Assembly (NCBI GenBank): GCA_030150335.1
Contig: JASLGC010000002.1
Location: forward strand, 1 to 9,345
Reading direction: 5' to 3'
Length of the DNA: 9,345 bases
Source: Flavobacterium sp.
GTDB taxonomy: Bacteria > Bacteroidota > Bacteroidia > Flavobacteriales > Flavobacteriaceae
This document shows positions 1 through 7,811 of this stretch, one piece after another (the first letter of the stretch is position 1; each line of letters starts with the position of its first letter). The notes below the pieces were generated by a model. It was given only the letters and a program-made list of their open reading frames with translations. It was not told the origin of the DNA and ran no database searches. Both the position numbers and the translations under genes were made by a program.

Positions 1-3000
1 ATTTCCGGCTGCATCACTAATTGCAACGCGATTATCAACACCTGCTCCGCCAGACAGTTTTGTATCAGTAATAGCTTTATCAGCTACTTTAACAGTAGTA
101 ACAGCGTTATCTCCTAATTTAGCAGTAGTGATTCCTCCCTCTTTAACATCAATTCCTGTTTCTTCTAAAACAATCCCTTTACCAGCACCCTTAGTGAATG
201 TAAGTGCATCAGATAATGATAAATCCTTTCCTCCAGCCAGCACTGCGTCTTTACTTACGTAGTCAAATTTACCTTCCCCATCAGTAACAAGGACTAAATA
301 TTGATCAACAGGATCATTTGTACCCTCCTTCATTGAACTCAACTTATTTTTAGTAATTGAGTTTTCGTTGATTTTAAGTTTTATATCTTGAAGTACTACA
401 CCTTTACCATCTTGCCCGTCTCCAAAACCGATAATATCATCAGTAGTAAGGTCATGAGCATCACTTTGCTCTTTAGCTACTGTAGAATATTTAAACCCTC
501 CATTACCGTCTGTTACTAAAATTTGACCTTCTAATTCTTTAGATCCTAATTTTCCTATGGTAACATTTTTATCAAGTATTTTTTCAGTTGTAACTGCATC
601 ATTTTGTAATTGAGTAGCTGTAATTGAGCTATCTGCTATTCCAATTTTAACATTTGCAAGTACTTTATTATCTCCGTCATCAACAGTTACAATACTGTCT
701 GTTGTTATATTTCCCTTATTTGTAATATATTCCGGAGTAATTGGTTTATAGGTAACCTTTCCTTGCCCATCTGCTGTTGCTACAGTTCCTTCTACTGCTC
801 CTGTAGATTTTAATTTAGAAGCTTCAATAGAATTTTCCTTTATACTCAAACTAACATTACCTAATGTTTTACCTACTCCATTTTCAACATCTATAACACT
901 GTCACCTGATAAATCCCCTTTTGAAGTAATAACATCTGGTGTAATCTGCTTATAAGTAACATTCCCGATTGAATCACTAATTGCAACACGATTATCAACA
1001 CCTTCTCCACCAGACAGTTTTGTATTAGTAATAGCTTTATCAGCTACTTTAACAGTAGTAATAGCTTTATCTTCTACTTTAACAGTAGTAACACTGCTTT
1101 CAGCTAAATGAGGTGACTTAACACCTGAAGGTAGTATCCCTAAAATTGTATTTTCCTTACCATCACCAAAAAGAACATCCTCTCCTCCTTGTACAGAAAT
1201 ACTAATCTTATCACCCATTAAATCTCGTTTCATTGCGGTTGCAATTGCACTTGGAACTGTTTGAAAAACAACACCTCCACTACCATCTGCAGTTAAAATA
1301 TCTCCTCCAGCAAAATTAACATCTTCAGTTGCAGCAATATCTTTCGAACTAATTCGATCTGTAGTGACTGCTTTAACATCAATATGCCCAGTTTGAATTC
1401 CTTTTTCATTCACTTTAAGAGTAATATCTTTTCCTAAGATTGATTTTTGATCTTTATCACTAACTAAGATTGAATTATCGCTTTTTAAAGAACCTGTTTC
1501 TTGAAGGTCTCCTAATGATTTATACGAAACATTTCCTTGTCCGTCTGCCGTAAGGATTGTTTTATCAACGGCAGTACCAGAACTCATTTTATCTGTAGTA
1601 ACAGCATTATCTCCAATAAACTGATTAGTAACCCCTTTATCAGCTAAAGAAATCTTCACAGCTTGCAAAGTAGCTTTATTATCAGCTTTGTCCACTACAA
1701 TAGGACCAGTAGTAGAAAGGCTTGCCGATTTTTCACTAAAAATTGCATCTACTGATTTGTAATAAGTTCCTCCTTCACCATCAGCTGTTAATACATTATT
1801 ATCATCTATCGTTTTCCCTGCTACTACAGAGCTCATCTTTTCTGTTGTAACAGCATTAGGTGCCAATTTCACTGTTGATATAGATCCATCTTGCAAACCT
1901 AATTCTACATTTGAAAACACTTTTCCTTGTCCATCTTTTACTGTAATAACACCATCTGTTGTTATATCCCCAGTTCCCGTAATCATACTACTTGACACTG
2001 CTTTATAAGAAACAGCACCAGTTGCATCAGTAGTTGCTACAAGATCTTTGACTTCAGGTCCAACTAATTTACTTGCACTTACTGATTTATTGTTAATACC
2101 CAATGTTACATCAGAAAGTACTTTATTACTTCCCTCATCAACACTTACAATACCATCTGTTTTAATCTCTCCAGCTTCAGTAATCATATCTCCTTTAATT
2201 TCTTGATACGCTACTTCTCCGTTTCTGACTACTGTTAACACTGTATTTTCTTTCGCTTCTTCAGGATTTATCTTAACTGTTGTAACTGCCTTATCCGCTA
2301 ACTTCTCTGTTATAATTCCCTTTTCTTTAATCGCTAAAAAAATATCCTTTAAAACTGCTTTATTACCATTTGAATCCCCAGCCGCTTCTGTTTTTCCAGA
2401 AACACTAATAATTCCATCTGAAAGTAAGTTCCCTGCTTTAGGTGCAATTACTCTTTCGATCGGTGCATAAATTACATTTCCATCTCCATCTGCTGTAAGA
2501 ACCTCGCCTACATTTGCATTGCCTTTTCCTGTTACTTTTGAACTTATTTTATCTGTAGTTACACTACTTGTATCGAGATGCTGATTTTTAACTCCTTTTT
2601 TATTTAAACTTAACTTCGCCTTTTTGCTATCAGATCCAAAAATAACATCAGATCCACCATCTACCGTTATACTTTCATCACCTACTATATCTCCATGAAC
2701 AACAGTAGCAACTACAGTTTCAGGGCTTTCAAATTTTGTTATAGAATTTTCTACGTCTCCTGAAGATACTAATATCGCACCTTTGTTTGCTCCAAAAGAA
2801 CTTATCTTCTCTTCAGTAACAGCTCTATCATTTAAATGTTTAGTAGCTATTCCTCCTTCATTTACCTCTAAAGTAATTGGCGTCAATACAGCTTTATCTA
2901 CATTGCCTCCTATTTTTAATGAGCTATCTACCGCAATCTTTTTTCCTTGGTTGGCAACTGTAGCATAAATACTTTTCTCCACTTTCTCATCTTCTAAAAT

Positions 3001-5427
3001 AGTGGTTATATTGCTAATTACATCAGCAGGAATATCAATCGTTGTTATCTTTCCTGTTTCATCTGTGTATATATACATAGCATTTTCACCTTTCACAAGG
3101 GTAGTTACAATGTTTACTTCAGATAGTTTAATATCTACTTTATGCTGTTCTGTATCTTCTAATGAAAAATCACTATCCTTGGTTAACTTACCTCCAATTT
3201 TTGTGACAGCAAATTTTGCGTTTTTTGTATTTTTATCTTCTATTTCAGCATAATAGAATTCTCCCTTCGCATCTACCATCAACACTTTACCCGCATCGTT
3301 AGTTGTTGCAATTAACTTATCTTTAGTGATACTTTTATCTTTTACAGATAAGATTACATCATTTAGTACAGCTGACTCCCCTCCAGATACTTCAATTATT
3401 TCATCATTACTTGATAATTTTTTACCTTGAGAAGCAACAGTTGTATAGATATTTTCTTGTACGTTTTTATCTCCTAAAATAGTTTCAATATTATTAATTA
3501 CATCAGAAACAATATTGATTTCATATGGTGTTTCTGATTCGTTAAAATAAGTATGCTTCCCTTTCTTATCATTTTCGATATAGGTACTTATATTTATTTC
3601 TGATAAAGGCACTGGAAATTCCTCTTTCTCAGAATCCGTAATCGTTAGATTATCACCATCTACTTTAAAAGTTGATATTACAGTATTTTTACCATCTAAA
3701 AGAGCATAATATAACGTACCATCAGTATTTACCACTAAAGCTTTTCCTGCATCTGCTGCAGTAGCAATCAGCTTTTCTTTGGTAATACTCTGATCTTGTA
3801 CAGACAATGTTATTGCAGATAAAACAGCTTTTTCTCCATTTTCAACTTTTATAATACTATCTGTATTGATCTTTTGACCTTGCATAGCAACTGTGTTGTA
3901 CACACTCTCTTGTACTTCAGTTACACTTAAAATAGTATCTATGTTTTTTATTACCGAATCAGGAATATCAATTACAACCTTCATCCCTTTTTCATCTATA
4001 TATTCATATTTTCCCTTGCCACTATCAGATAAAGTAGAAACAATATTTAATTCAGATAAATTAATATTGATTTTCTCACCATCAGAGTCGGTTATAAATA
4101 ATACACTTGATGCATCAAGTATTCCTCCTTTATTTTCAACAGTAATACTTTCATTTTTTGTATTCTTTTGATCAATTACTGCATAATAAACATCTCCATC
4201 ATTATCAACCATCAACACCTTACCTACATCATCTTTACCAGCTTTTAACTTAGCAGGAGTAATAGATTTATCTTGTACACTTAAGTGTACAGCAGAAAAA
4301 GTAGCCCTATCTCCTCCAACAACTTTAATTACCTCATCTCCTGTTAATGTTTTAGCATTTGCAGCGATCTGAAGTTTAATTTCATTTTGCACCTCGACAC
4401 TATTAGCAATAGTATTGATATTCTCAATTACAGCAGCAGGAATATCAACAACAGTCTCTGTTCCTGTTTCATCTACATACAAATACTTTCCTTGTTTTTC
4501 TTCTTTAAGTGTTGATACAATATTTAATTTAGACAAAGAAATATCTACTTGATTCCCCTTTGAATCAAATAAAACCAACACACTTTCTTTGTTTAGTTTT
4601 CCTTCTTTGTTAACTACTTCAAACTTTTCATTTAACGTATTTTCATCTTTGATTAAAGCGTAATACAAGTATCCTTCTTCATCTACCATCAATACCTTAC
4701 CTACATTCGCCTTATCTGCAATAAGTTTATCATTGGTAATACTGTGATCCTTTACACTTAATTTTACATCGTTAAGCACCGCTCTTTCTCCCTTCTCAAC
4801 ATGAATAATGCTATCTCCTTCCAAGTGTCTTGCATTTGCTTTTATCTGAAGTATGATCTCACTAATAACCTTGGGGTCATTTACAATAGTATGAATGTTA
4901 TCAATTACTTCTGCAGGGATATCAATTATCGTTTCTAAATTTGTTTCATCAGTATACACAAATACACCTTTACCCGAATCTTTTAAGGTAGATACGATAT
5001 TTACATCCTTTAATGGAACTTCTACAATTTTATTTTTTGTATCCTTTACATATAATGTCTGCTTTTGGATATCAACTGCCATTTCAGTATTTTGTGTATC
5101 AAAAGCAGAAAGTTTAATCACATCGTCAGAATTAATCATTCGCACCCATTGGCTACCTACCCAATAGTAATAACCTGTAGGGATCTCATCCTCTTTTGAC
5201 AGGTGATAAACCAGCAAACTTTCTGCTGCTTTTCCTCCTCCAAATGAAGCACTACTTTTTAAATCTTTTAGAGTAACTCTTGGGATTAAAATACCTCTAT
5301 CAACACCTTTAGCTGCTGTAATATCTAACATCGAAGATTTGTCTGGTGTTTCTGTACCAATACCTACTTGACCAAATGTGTAGCCAGACAATAATAATGC
5401 TGATAACAAAGTAATTTTTCTATTCAT
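1..5427 (-). CDS. Giant secreted repeat protein (putative surface adhesin), 5' part; 3' end outside window
   Basis: The frame is open for 1809 codons from ATG at 5427 to the left edge; I checked much of it triplet by triplet and found no stop. The N-terminus, MNRKITLLSALLLSGYTFGQ, is a signal peptide, cleaved probably before Q20. It is followed by VGIGTETP...SSMLDI...GILIPRVTL, a segment common at the start of Bacteroidota surface and fibre-like proteins. From about residue 105 there are five composite modules of about 159 aa, marked by NIVSTL...Y.DE...IDIPA.VI.NI.TI. From about residue 830 there are about twelve simpler modules of about 80 aa, marked by AVTT.KISS and VLTADG.G.V.YK. The composition is rich in V, T, D, K, G and S, poor in Cys and suited to an extended beta-rich stalk. 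I infer an exported adhesin or fibre. A C-terminal sorting domain (type IX secretion) or outer-membrane anchor would lie outside the window. No enzymatic motif is visible. There is no clear Shine-Dalgarno site before the start, as usual in this phylum. Confidence 0.93.
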   Translation of the reverse strand, partial: MNRKITLLSALLLSGYTFGQVGIGTETPDKSSMLDITAAKGVDRGILIPRVTLKDLKSSASFGGGKAAESLLVYHLSKEDEIPTGYYYWVGSQWVRMINSDDVIKLSAFDTQNTEMAVDIQKQTLYVKDTKNKIVEVPLKDVNIVSTLKDSGKGVFVYTDETNLETIIDIPAEVIDNIHTIVNDPKVISEIILQIKANARHLEGDSIIHVEKGERAVLNDVKLSVKDHSITNDKLIADKANVGKVLMVDEEGYLYYALIKDENTLNEKFEVVNKEGKLNKESVLVLFDSKGNQVDISLSKLNIVSTLKEEKQGKYLYVDETGTETVVDIPAAVIENINTIANSVEVQNEIKLQIAANAKTLTGDEVIKVVGGDRATFSAVHLSVQDKSITPAKLKAGKDDVGKVLMVDNDGDVYYAVIDQKNTKNESITVENKGGILDASSVLFITDSDGEKININLSELNIVSTLSDSGKGKYEYIDEKGMKVVIDIPDSVIKNIDTILSVTEVQESVYNTVAMQGQKINTDSIIKVENGEKAVLSAITLSVQDQSITKEKLIATAADAGKALVVNTDGTLYYALLDGKNTVISTFKVDGDNLTITDSEKEEFPVPLSEINISTYIENDKKGKHTYFNESETPYEINIVSDVINNIETILGDKNVQENIYTTVASQGKKLSSNDEIIEVSGGESAVLNDVILSVKDKSITKDKLIATTNDAGKVLMVDAKGEFYYAEIEDKNTKNAKFAVTKIGGKLTKDSDFSLEDTEQHKVDIKLSEVNIVTTLVKGENAMYIYTDETGKITTIDIPADVISNITTILEDEKVEKSIYATVANQGKKIAVDSSLKIGGNVDKAVLTPITLEVNEGGIATKHLNDRAVTEEKISSFGANKGAILVSSGDVENSITKFESPETVVATVVHGDIVGDESITVDGGSDVIFGSDSKKAKLSLNKKGVKNQHLDTSSVTTDKISSKVTGKGNANVGEVLTADGDGNVIYAPIERVIAPKAGNLLSDGIISVSGKTEAAGDSNGNKAVLKDIFLAIKEKGIITEKLADKAVTTVKINPEEAKENTVLTVVRNGEVAYQEIKGDMITEAGEIKTDGIVSVDEGSNKVLSDVTLGINNKSVSASKLVGPEVKDLVATTDATGAVSYKAVSSSMITGTGDITTDGVITVKDGQGKVFSNVELGLQDGSISTVKLAPNAVTTEKMSSVVAGKTIDDNNVLTADGEGGTYYKSVDAIFSEKSASLSTTGPIVVDKADNKATLQAVKISLADKGVTNQFIGDNAVTTDKMSSGTAVDKTILTADGQGNVSYKSLGDLQETGSLKSDNSILVSDKDQKSILGKDITLKVNEKGIQTGHIDVKAVTTDRISSKDIAATEDVNFAGGDILTADGSGGVVFQTVPSAIATAMKRDLMGDKISISVQGGEDVLFGDGKENTILGILPSGVKSPHLAESSVTTVKVEDKAITTVKVADKAITNTKLSGGEGVDNRVAISDSIGNVTYKQITPDVITSKGDLSGDSVIDVENGVGKTLGNVSLSIKENSIEASKLKSTGAVEGTVATADGQGKVTYKPITPEYITNKGNITTDSIVTVDDGDNKVLANVKIGIADSSITATQLQNDAVTTEKILDKNVTIGKLGSKELEGQILVTDGNGGFKYSTVAKEQSDAHDLTTDDIIGFGDGQDGKGVVLQDIKLKINENSITKNKLSSMKEGTNDPVDQYLVLVTDGEGKFDYVSKDAVLAGGKDLSLSDALTFTKGAGKGIVLEETGIDVKEGGITTAKLGDNAVTTVKVADKAITDTKLSGGAGVDNRVAISDAAGN
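961..1064 (-). repeat. 104-bp direct repeat, second copy at 1-104
   Basis: Positions 1-104 and 961-1064 align without gaps with 9 mismatches (about 91% identity), far above the DNA identity of other module pairs. The offset is exactly 960 bp, 320 codons or about four 80-aa modules, so both copies are in the same reading frame. They encode a VKVADKAIT(N/D)TKLSGG segment followed by GVDNRVAISD..GN. The copy at 1-104 touches the window edge, so the repeat may be longer. This suggests a recent duplication or gene conversion within the gene. Confidence 0.85.
1031..1090 (-). repeat. Tandem 30-bp repeat encoding a decapeptide
   Basis: Two adjacent 30-bp units, 1031-1060 and 1061-1090, differ at only 2 positions (about 93% identity). 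They encode VKVEDKAITT then VKVADKAITT. Because 30 bp is a whole number of codons, gain or loss of a unit would lengthen or shorten the protein by ten residues without a frameshift. Confidence 0.85.
2950..5120 (-). repeat. Five composite protein repeat modules of ~159 aa
   Basis: The anchor motif IDIPA.VI.NI.TI (proline codon or its equivalent) occurs at 4915-4917, 4438-4440, 3961-3963, 3508-3510 and 3028-3030. The spacings are therefore 477, 477, 453 and 480 bp, or 159, 159, 151 and 160 residues. Each unit runs in the order NIVSTL, G.Y.Y.DE, the DIPA helix-like stretch, V..GE.AVL..V.LSV.D.SIT.DKL, GKVLMVD..G..YYA.I, then a N...F.V...G.L segment leading into the next unit. The fourth unit is divergent: NIVSD replaces DIPAD, NISTYI replaces NIVSTL, and it is 8 residues shorter. 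Outer boundaries are approximate because the units blend into their neighbours. Confidence 0.88.
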
Positions 5428-5577
5428 AACGTTGCTTTTTACGATTTATCTTTTAATCAGAAATACTGTGATGCTTTATCTCTTTTAAAAAAATGTGTAG
5501 TTATAGTTTTATTTAATTGAGCTATAATTCAGTGCTTTAAACACAACTGATTTTCACATGCTCATTTAATATGATTT
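5428..5577 (-). other. 150-bp gap between lectin-like gene and giant repeat gene
   Basis: This is the leader region of the giant repeat gene. On the minus strand I see no GC-rich hairpin with a T-tract after the upstream stop codon, and no TAnnTTTG box (no CAAAnnTA on the plus strand). The last bases before the start codon show no Shine-Dalgarno-like purine run. The simplest reading is read-through transcription from the upstream lectin-like gene, though an unrecognised promoter is possible in 150 bp. Confidence 0.5.
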
Positions 5578-7143
5578 TTAGTAATTTCTAATTCTTAAAT
5601 TTGGATTAACATAGACAGGACACTCCTCTGGAGCTAAAGTTATACTTGCAGGATTTGAACGATATATCTCCTCACCATAAGGCTCCCCTTCTTTTCCCGA
5701 TTTGCCTTTCATTGAATATCTAACAATAGCACCATCATTGACAAAATTGTCATTAGGATGAAAGCGAATTAAAGCAGTGTTAGGATCGTAGCTCCACAAT
5801 CCACTCTTATCTGAATAATGATGATTATCAATTAACTCTCCTCCTTCAATTGGGTAAAATTTGAATGTTTCTCGATCAATATTTTTATCACTTGATTTTG
5901 GTTCAGAAATATGTCCTGCATAAGCATAATCATTTTCAAAGGGATAAAACTCAGACATTGTTTTGCTGCAAACCACAAAGTTCTTATCAGTTGCAACTGC
6001 TGCATAAGGAACAGAAATCAACAAATTTCTGATCATGTGAATATCCTTTCTTCCTCCAGTAATTCCGGCAAAACCAACTTTGAATCGCTTTGGGACTGAT
6101 GCGTCTAATTCAAACTTTTCAGATTTCCCACTTAACTTTGCAAGTGCAGGGTCTGTCTCAAAATCTCCATATAATGCTTCGGCATTCTCCCAATACGTAA
6201 CCTTAGTTTTGTAATGGTATCTATTTATAATAGTAGAAATCTTATCTCCATGTTGTATTTGTACAGTTATGCTAAAGCCTCCATCTTTATGAGGAATAAG
6301 ACTAATGAATGCTTTTCTAAATTTCTCATCATTTTCATCATCTGCTATCCCTTCGTTTCGTAACATAAATGAATCTTTTTCCGAAATACCTGGTCCGAAA
6401 CTATAATCACCATCATTAACAACATCAGAATTTATTAATTCCGCACTACCATTCGATTCCTTTTTTGTAAATAAAGTACTTACTGTTTTTAATACAGGAT
6501 ACCCTCTATATCCCTCCATTGGATCTCCTATAGGCATTTTATATTCTGCACCTCTTAAAGTAATATGACTTCCCCCTGTAAAATCCCCATCGTTATACCA
6601 ATCATTTTTTGATATACCATTCATTCTTAGTTCATCATTAAAAACTCTTCCTTTATGATTTCCAGAAATATTCAATGCTACCCCTAAATATGCACCTGGC
6701 AAACCTTTTCGTCGCTGCTTTTCTTCATTACTATTTGTTGATCTATTGAATACGTAGCCCATAGAACGAGCCCCCGCCCCCATAAACATCTTTTCATCTG
6801 GAATAGAGCCATCATATAAAAACATGATAAAACCATCGGTACCAGTACCACCATAAACATTAAACTCAAAACTTACTTCTATCCCATTACTTGAGGAGAA
6901 AGACATGTCCTTCATTAAAATGGCTCCAAACTTTCTTGTATTATTTGGAGTTAAGAATAAACCCTCTTTTTTAAAAGTTGCAGCATTTTCTCCAGAAGGT
7001 GATCCTGGCAAATAAAGTCCTTTAGGAACTGTTTCTCCATCTTGAAGTGTTAAGAAAAAAGGGAAGGTTACATTCTCATTTTGTGCAAAAACACTAAAGA
7101 ATGATATAAAGAAAAATAGAATGACAATTTTTATTCTTTCCAT
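5578..7143 (-). CDS. Secreted lectin-like (ConA-like fold) protein
   Basis: A 521-residue protein of unknown specific function. I start it at ATG 7143 because this gives a clean signal peptide, MERIKIVILFFFISFFSVFAQ; the frame extends 13 codons further only to a TTG and adds an unlikely hydrophobic leader. Legume-lectin/ConA-like signatures are a beta-strand block EVSFEFNVYGGTGTDGFIMFLYDG-like at residues 89-112, LPGAYLGVALN at 148-158, and a closing strand region RFKVGFAGITGG at 353-364. Residues about 390-505 resemble an Ig/cadherin-like segment (ALIRFHPNDNFVNDGAIVRYS...SNPASITL). The likely role is an exported carbohydrate-binding or structural surface protein; binding residues cannot be assigned by eye. 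It ends at residue 521 with no recognisable type IX sorting domain. It lies directly upstream of the giant repeat gene on the same strand, suggesting shared transcription. Confidence 0.85.
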   Translation of the reverse strand: MERIKIVILFFFISFFSVFAQNENVTFPFFLTLQDGETVPKGLYLPGSPSGENAATFKKEGLFLTPNNTRKFGAILMKDMSFSSSNGIEVSFEFNVYGGTGTDGFIMFLYDGSIPDEKMFMGAGARSMGYVFNRSTNSNEEKQRRKGLPGAYLGVALNISGNHKGRVFNDELRMNGISKNDWYNDGDFTGGSHITLRGAEYKMPIGDPMEGYRGYPVLKTVSTLFTKKESNGSAELINSDVVNDGDYSFGPGISEKDSFMLRNEGIADDENDEKFRKAFISLIPHKDGGFSITVQIQHGDKISTIINRYHYKTKVTYWENAEALYGDFETDPALAKLSGKSEKFELDASVPKRFKVGFAGITGGRKDIHMIRNLLISVPYAAVATDKNFVVCSKTMSEFYPFENDYAYAGHISEPKSSDKNIDRETFKFYPIEGGELIDNHHYSDKSGLWSYDPNTALIRFHPNDNFVNDGAIVRYSMKGKSGKEGEPYGEEIYRSNPASITLAPEECPVYVNPNLRIRNY

Positions 7144-7584
7144 ACTAAAAAAGTAAAACTTAATATTAAAATCCCTAAACAAATGCCTATTGTCCGTTTA
7201 GAGTTCTTAAAATTAACACTAAAAAAATGAAAAGTACCATTAAAAGAAGATAATAACCACCAAAGAATCTTATTAAACACGAGAATAAAAATACATTAAT
7301 CTATGTAAAACATACGCATATTGTAGATTCTTAAAATTATCAAAATACAAAAGCTAATGTTTAACTATTAAAAAGCATTTTTAGATTAAAAAAATAAGAA
7401 AACACTAATTTTAAAAAAAGCTTTTATACTCATTAAAAAAGATATGACATACCATTTTTTTTGTCCAATTGAAGAATAAAAAGAGAAGCCTCTTATATAC
7501 TTTAAGTTTAAAAAAAAAGTAAATGGAATAATTTTAAAAGACATCAGAAAACTTTATTTTAAATCCTTAATAAAACACACAAAT

Positions 7585-7603
7585 AACACATAACTTATGT
7601 GTT
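7585..7603. promoter_or_regulatory. 19-bp perfect dyad (possible operator)
   Basis: AACACATAA, a single central C, then TTATGTGTT: a perfect 9-bp inverted repeat about one central base. Such a short centre argues against an RNA stem-loop and for a symmetric protein-binding site. It lies between the two divergent genes, 149 bp upstream of the -7 box at 7752. No regulator is identified, and chance symmetry in AT-rich DNA cannot be excluded. Confidence 0.35.
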
Positions 7604-7751
7604 TTACACAAAAAAACACACATTAACCTATAACATCCGTTATTAATTCTAAAAAATAAGCAAATAAACAAAACAAATAAACATTATGTTAAATACATCG
7701 AACACCCTGTTTTATTGAGTAATAATGTTTTTTACAAACACTTTATTAACA

Positions 7752-7759
7752 TATATTTG
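7752..7759 (+). promoter_or_regulatory. Bacteroidota -7 promoter element for the small plus-strand gene
   Basis: TATATTTG matches the Bacteroidota -7 consensus TAnnTTTG exactly. It is 52 bases before the ATG at 7812, implying a leader of roughly 45 nt. The -33 element (TTG/TTTG) is not clear; only a T-rich run at about 7727-7733 lies near the right distance. In such AT-rich DNA the match could be fortuitous, but its position is right. Confidence 0.45.
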
Positions 7760-7811
7760 TAACTAACACAAAAACACCTACCAAATCCTTATTAACGTCA
7801 ATTCTTTTAAA

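Larger units (their letters stand above)
40..2945 (-). repeat. About twelve simple protein repeat modules of ~80 aa
   Basis: Downstream of the composite array the protein repeats a shorter unit: G.ITTDG.I.V.DG..KVL..V.L.I.D.SI...KL, then AVTT.KISS, then VLTADG.G.V.YK.I. I count about twelve units with lengths varying around 75-85 residues. Units near 2180-2060 and 925-810 lack the AVTT.K motif, while units near 1100-1010, 620-550 and 110-40 carry it in two or three tandem copies. The AVTT.KI...AVTT pattern recalls the repeats of fibre-like and adhesin stalk proteins. The array continues past the left edge, so the total copy number is unknown. Confidence 0.82.
7144..7811. other. AT-rich divergent intergenic region
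   Basis: This is 668 bp between the divergent start codons of the lectin-like gene (minus) and the small plus-strand gene. It is strikingly A/T-rich with many A-tracts and CACA-type runs, and I find no convincing ORF or RNA gene. It must hold the promoters of both flanking genes. A good -7 box is seen only for the plus-strand gene. No clean CAAAnnTA is seen for the minus strand. A 19-bp dyad at 7585-7603 and a short weak hairpin near 7484-7497 (AAGAG/CTCTT) are the only other ordered elements. Confidence 0.6.

Noticed and set aside
1..2945. CRISPR-like or non-coding tandem array on the left side.
   Set aside because: The periodicity is at protein level with diverged DNA, there are no uniform spacers, and the minus-strand frame stays open throughout.
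2783..5167. Plus-strand open frames of 60-92 codons at 2783-2968, 3002-3253, 3893-4171 and 4895-5167.
   Set aside because: They lie antisense to the continuous minus-strand repeat gene, recur at the repeat period, and encode Ser/Ile/Phe-rich strings that are complements of the repeat codons.
5911..6869. Short open frames at 5911-6099 (plus) and 6684-6869 (minus) inside the lectin-like gene.
   Set aside because: Both overlap a well-supported 521-codon gene in other frames, and have no promoter or sensible protein composition of their own.
7144..7182. A longer start for the lectin-like gene at 7182.
   Set aside because: The codon there is TTG, and the extra 13 residues spoil an otherwise typical signal peptide beginning at ATG 7143.
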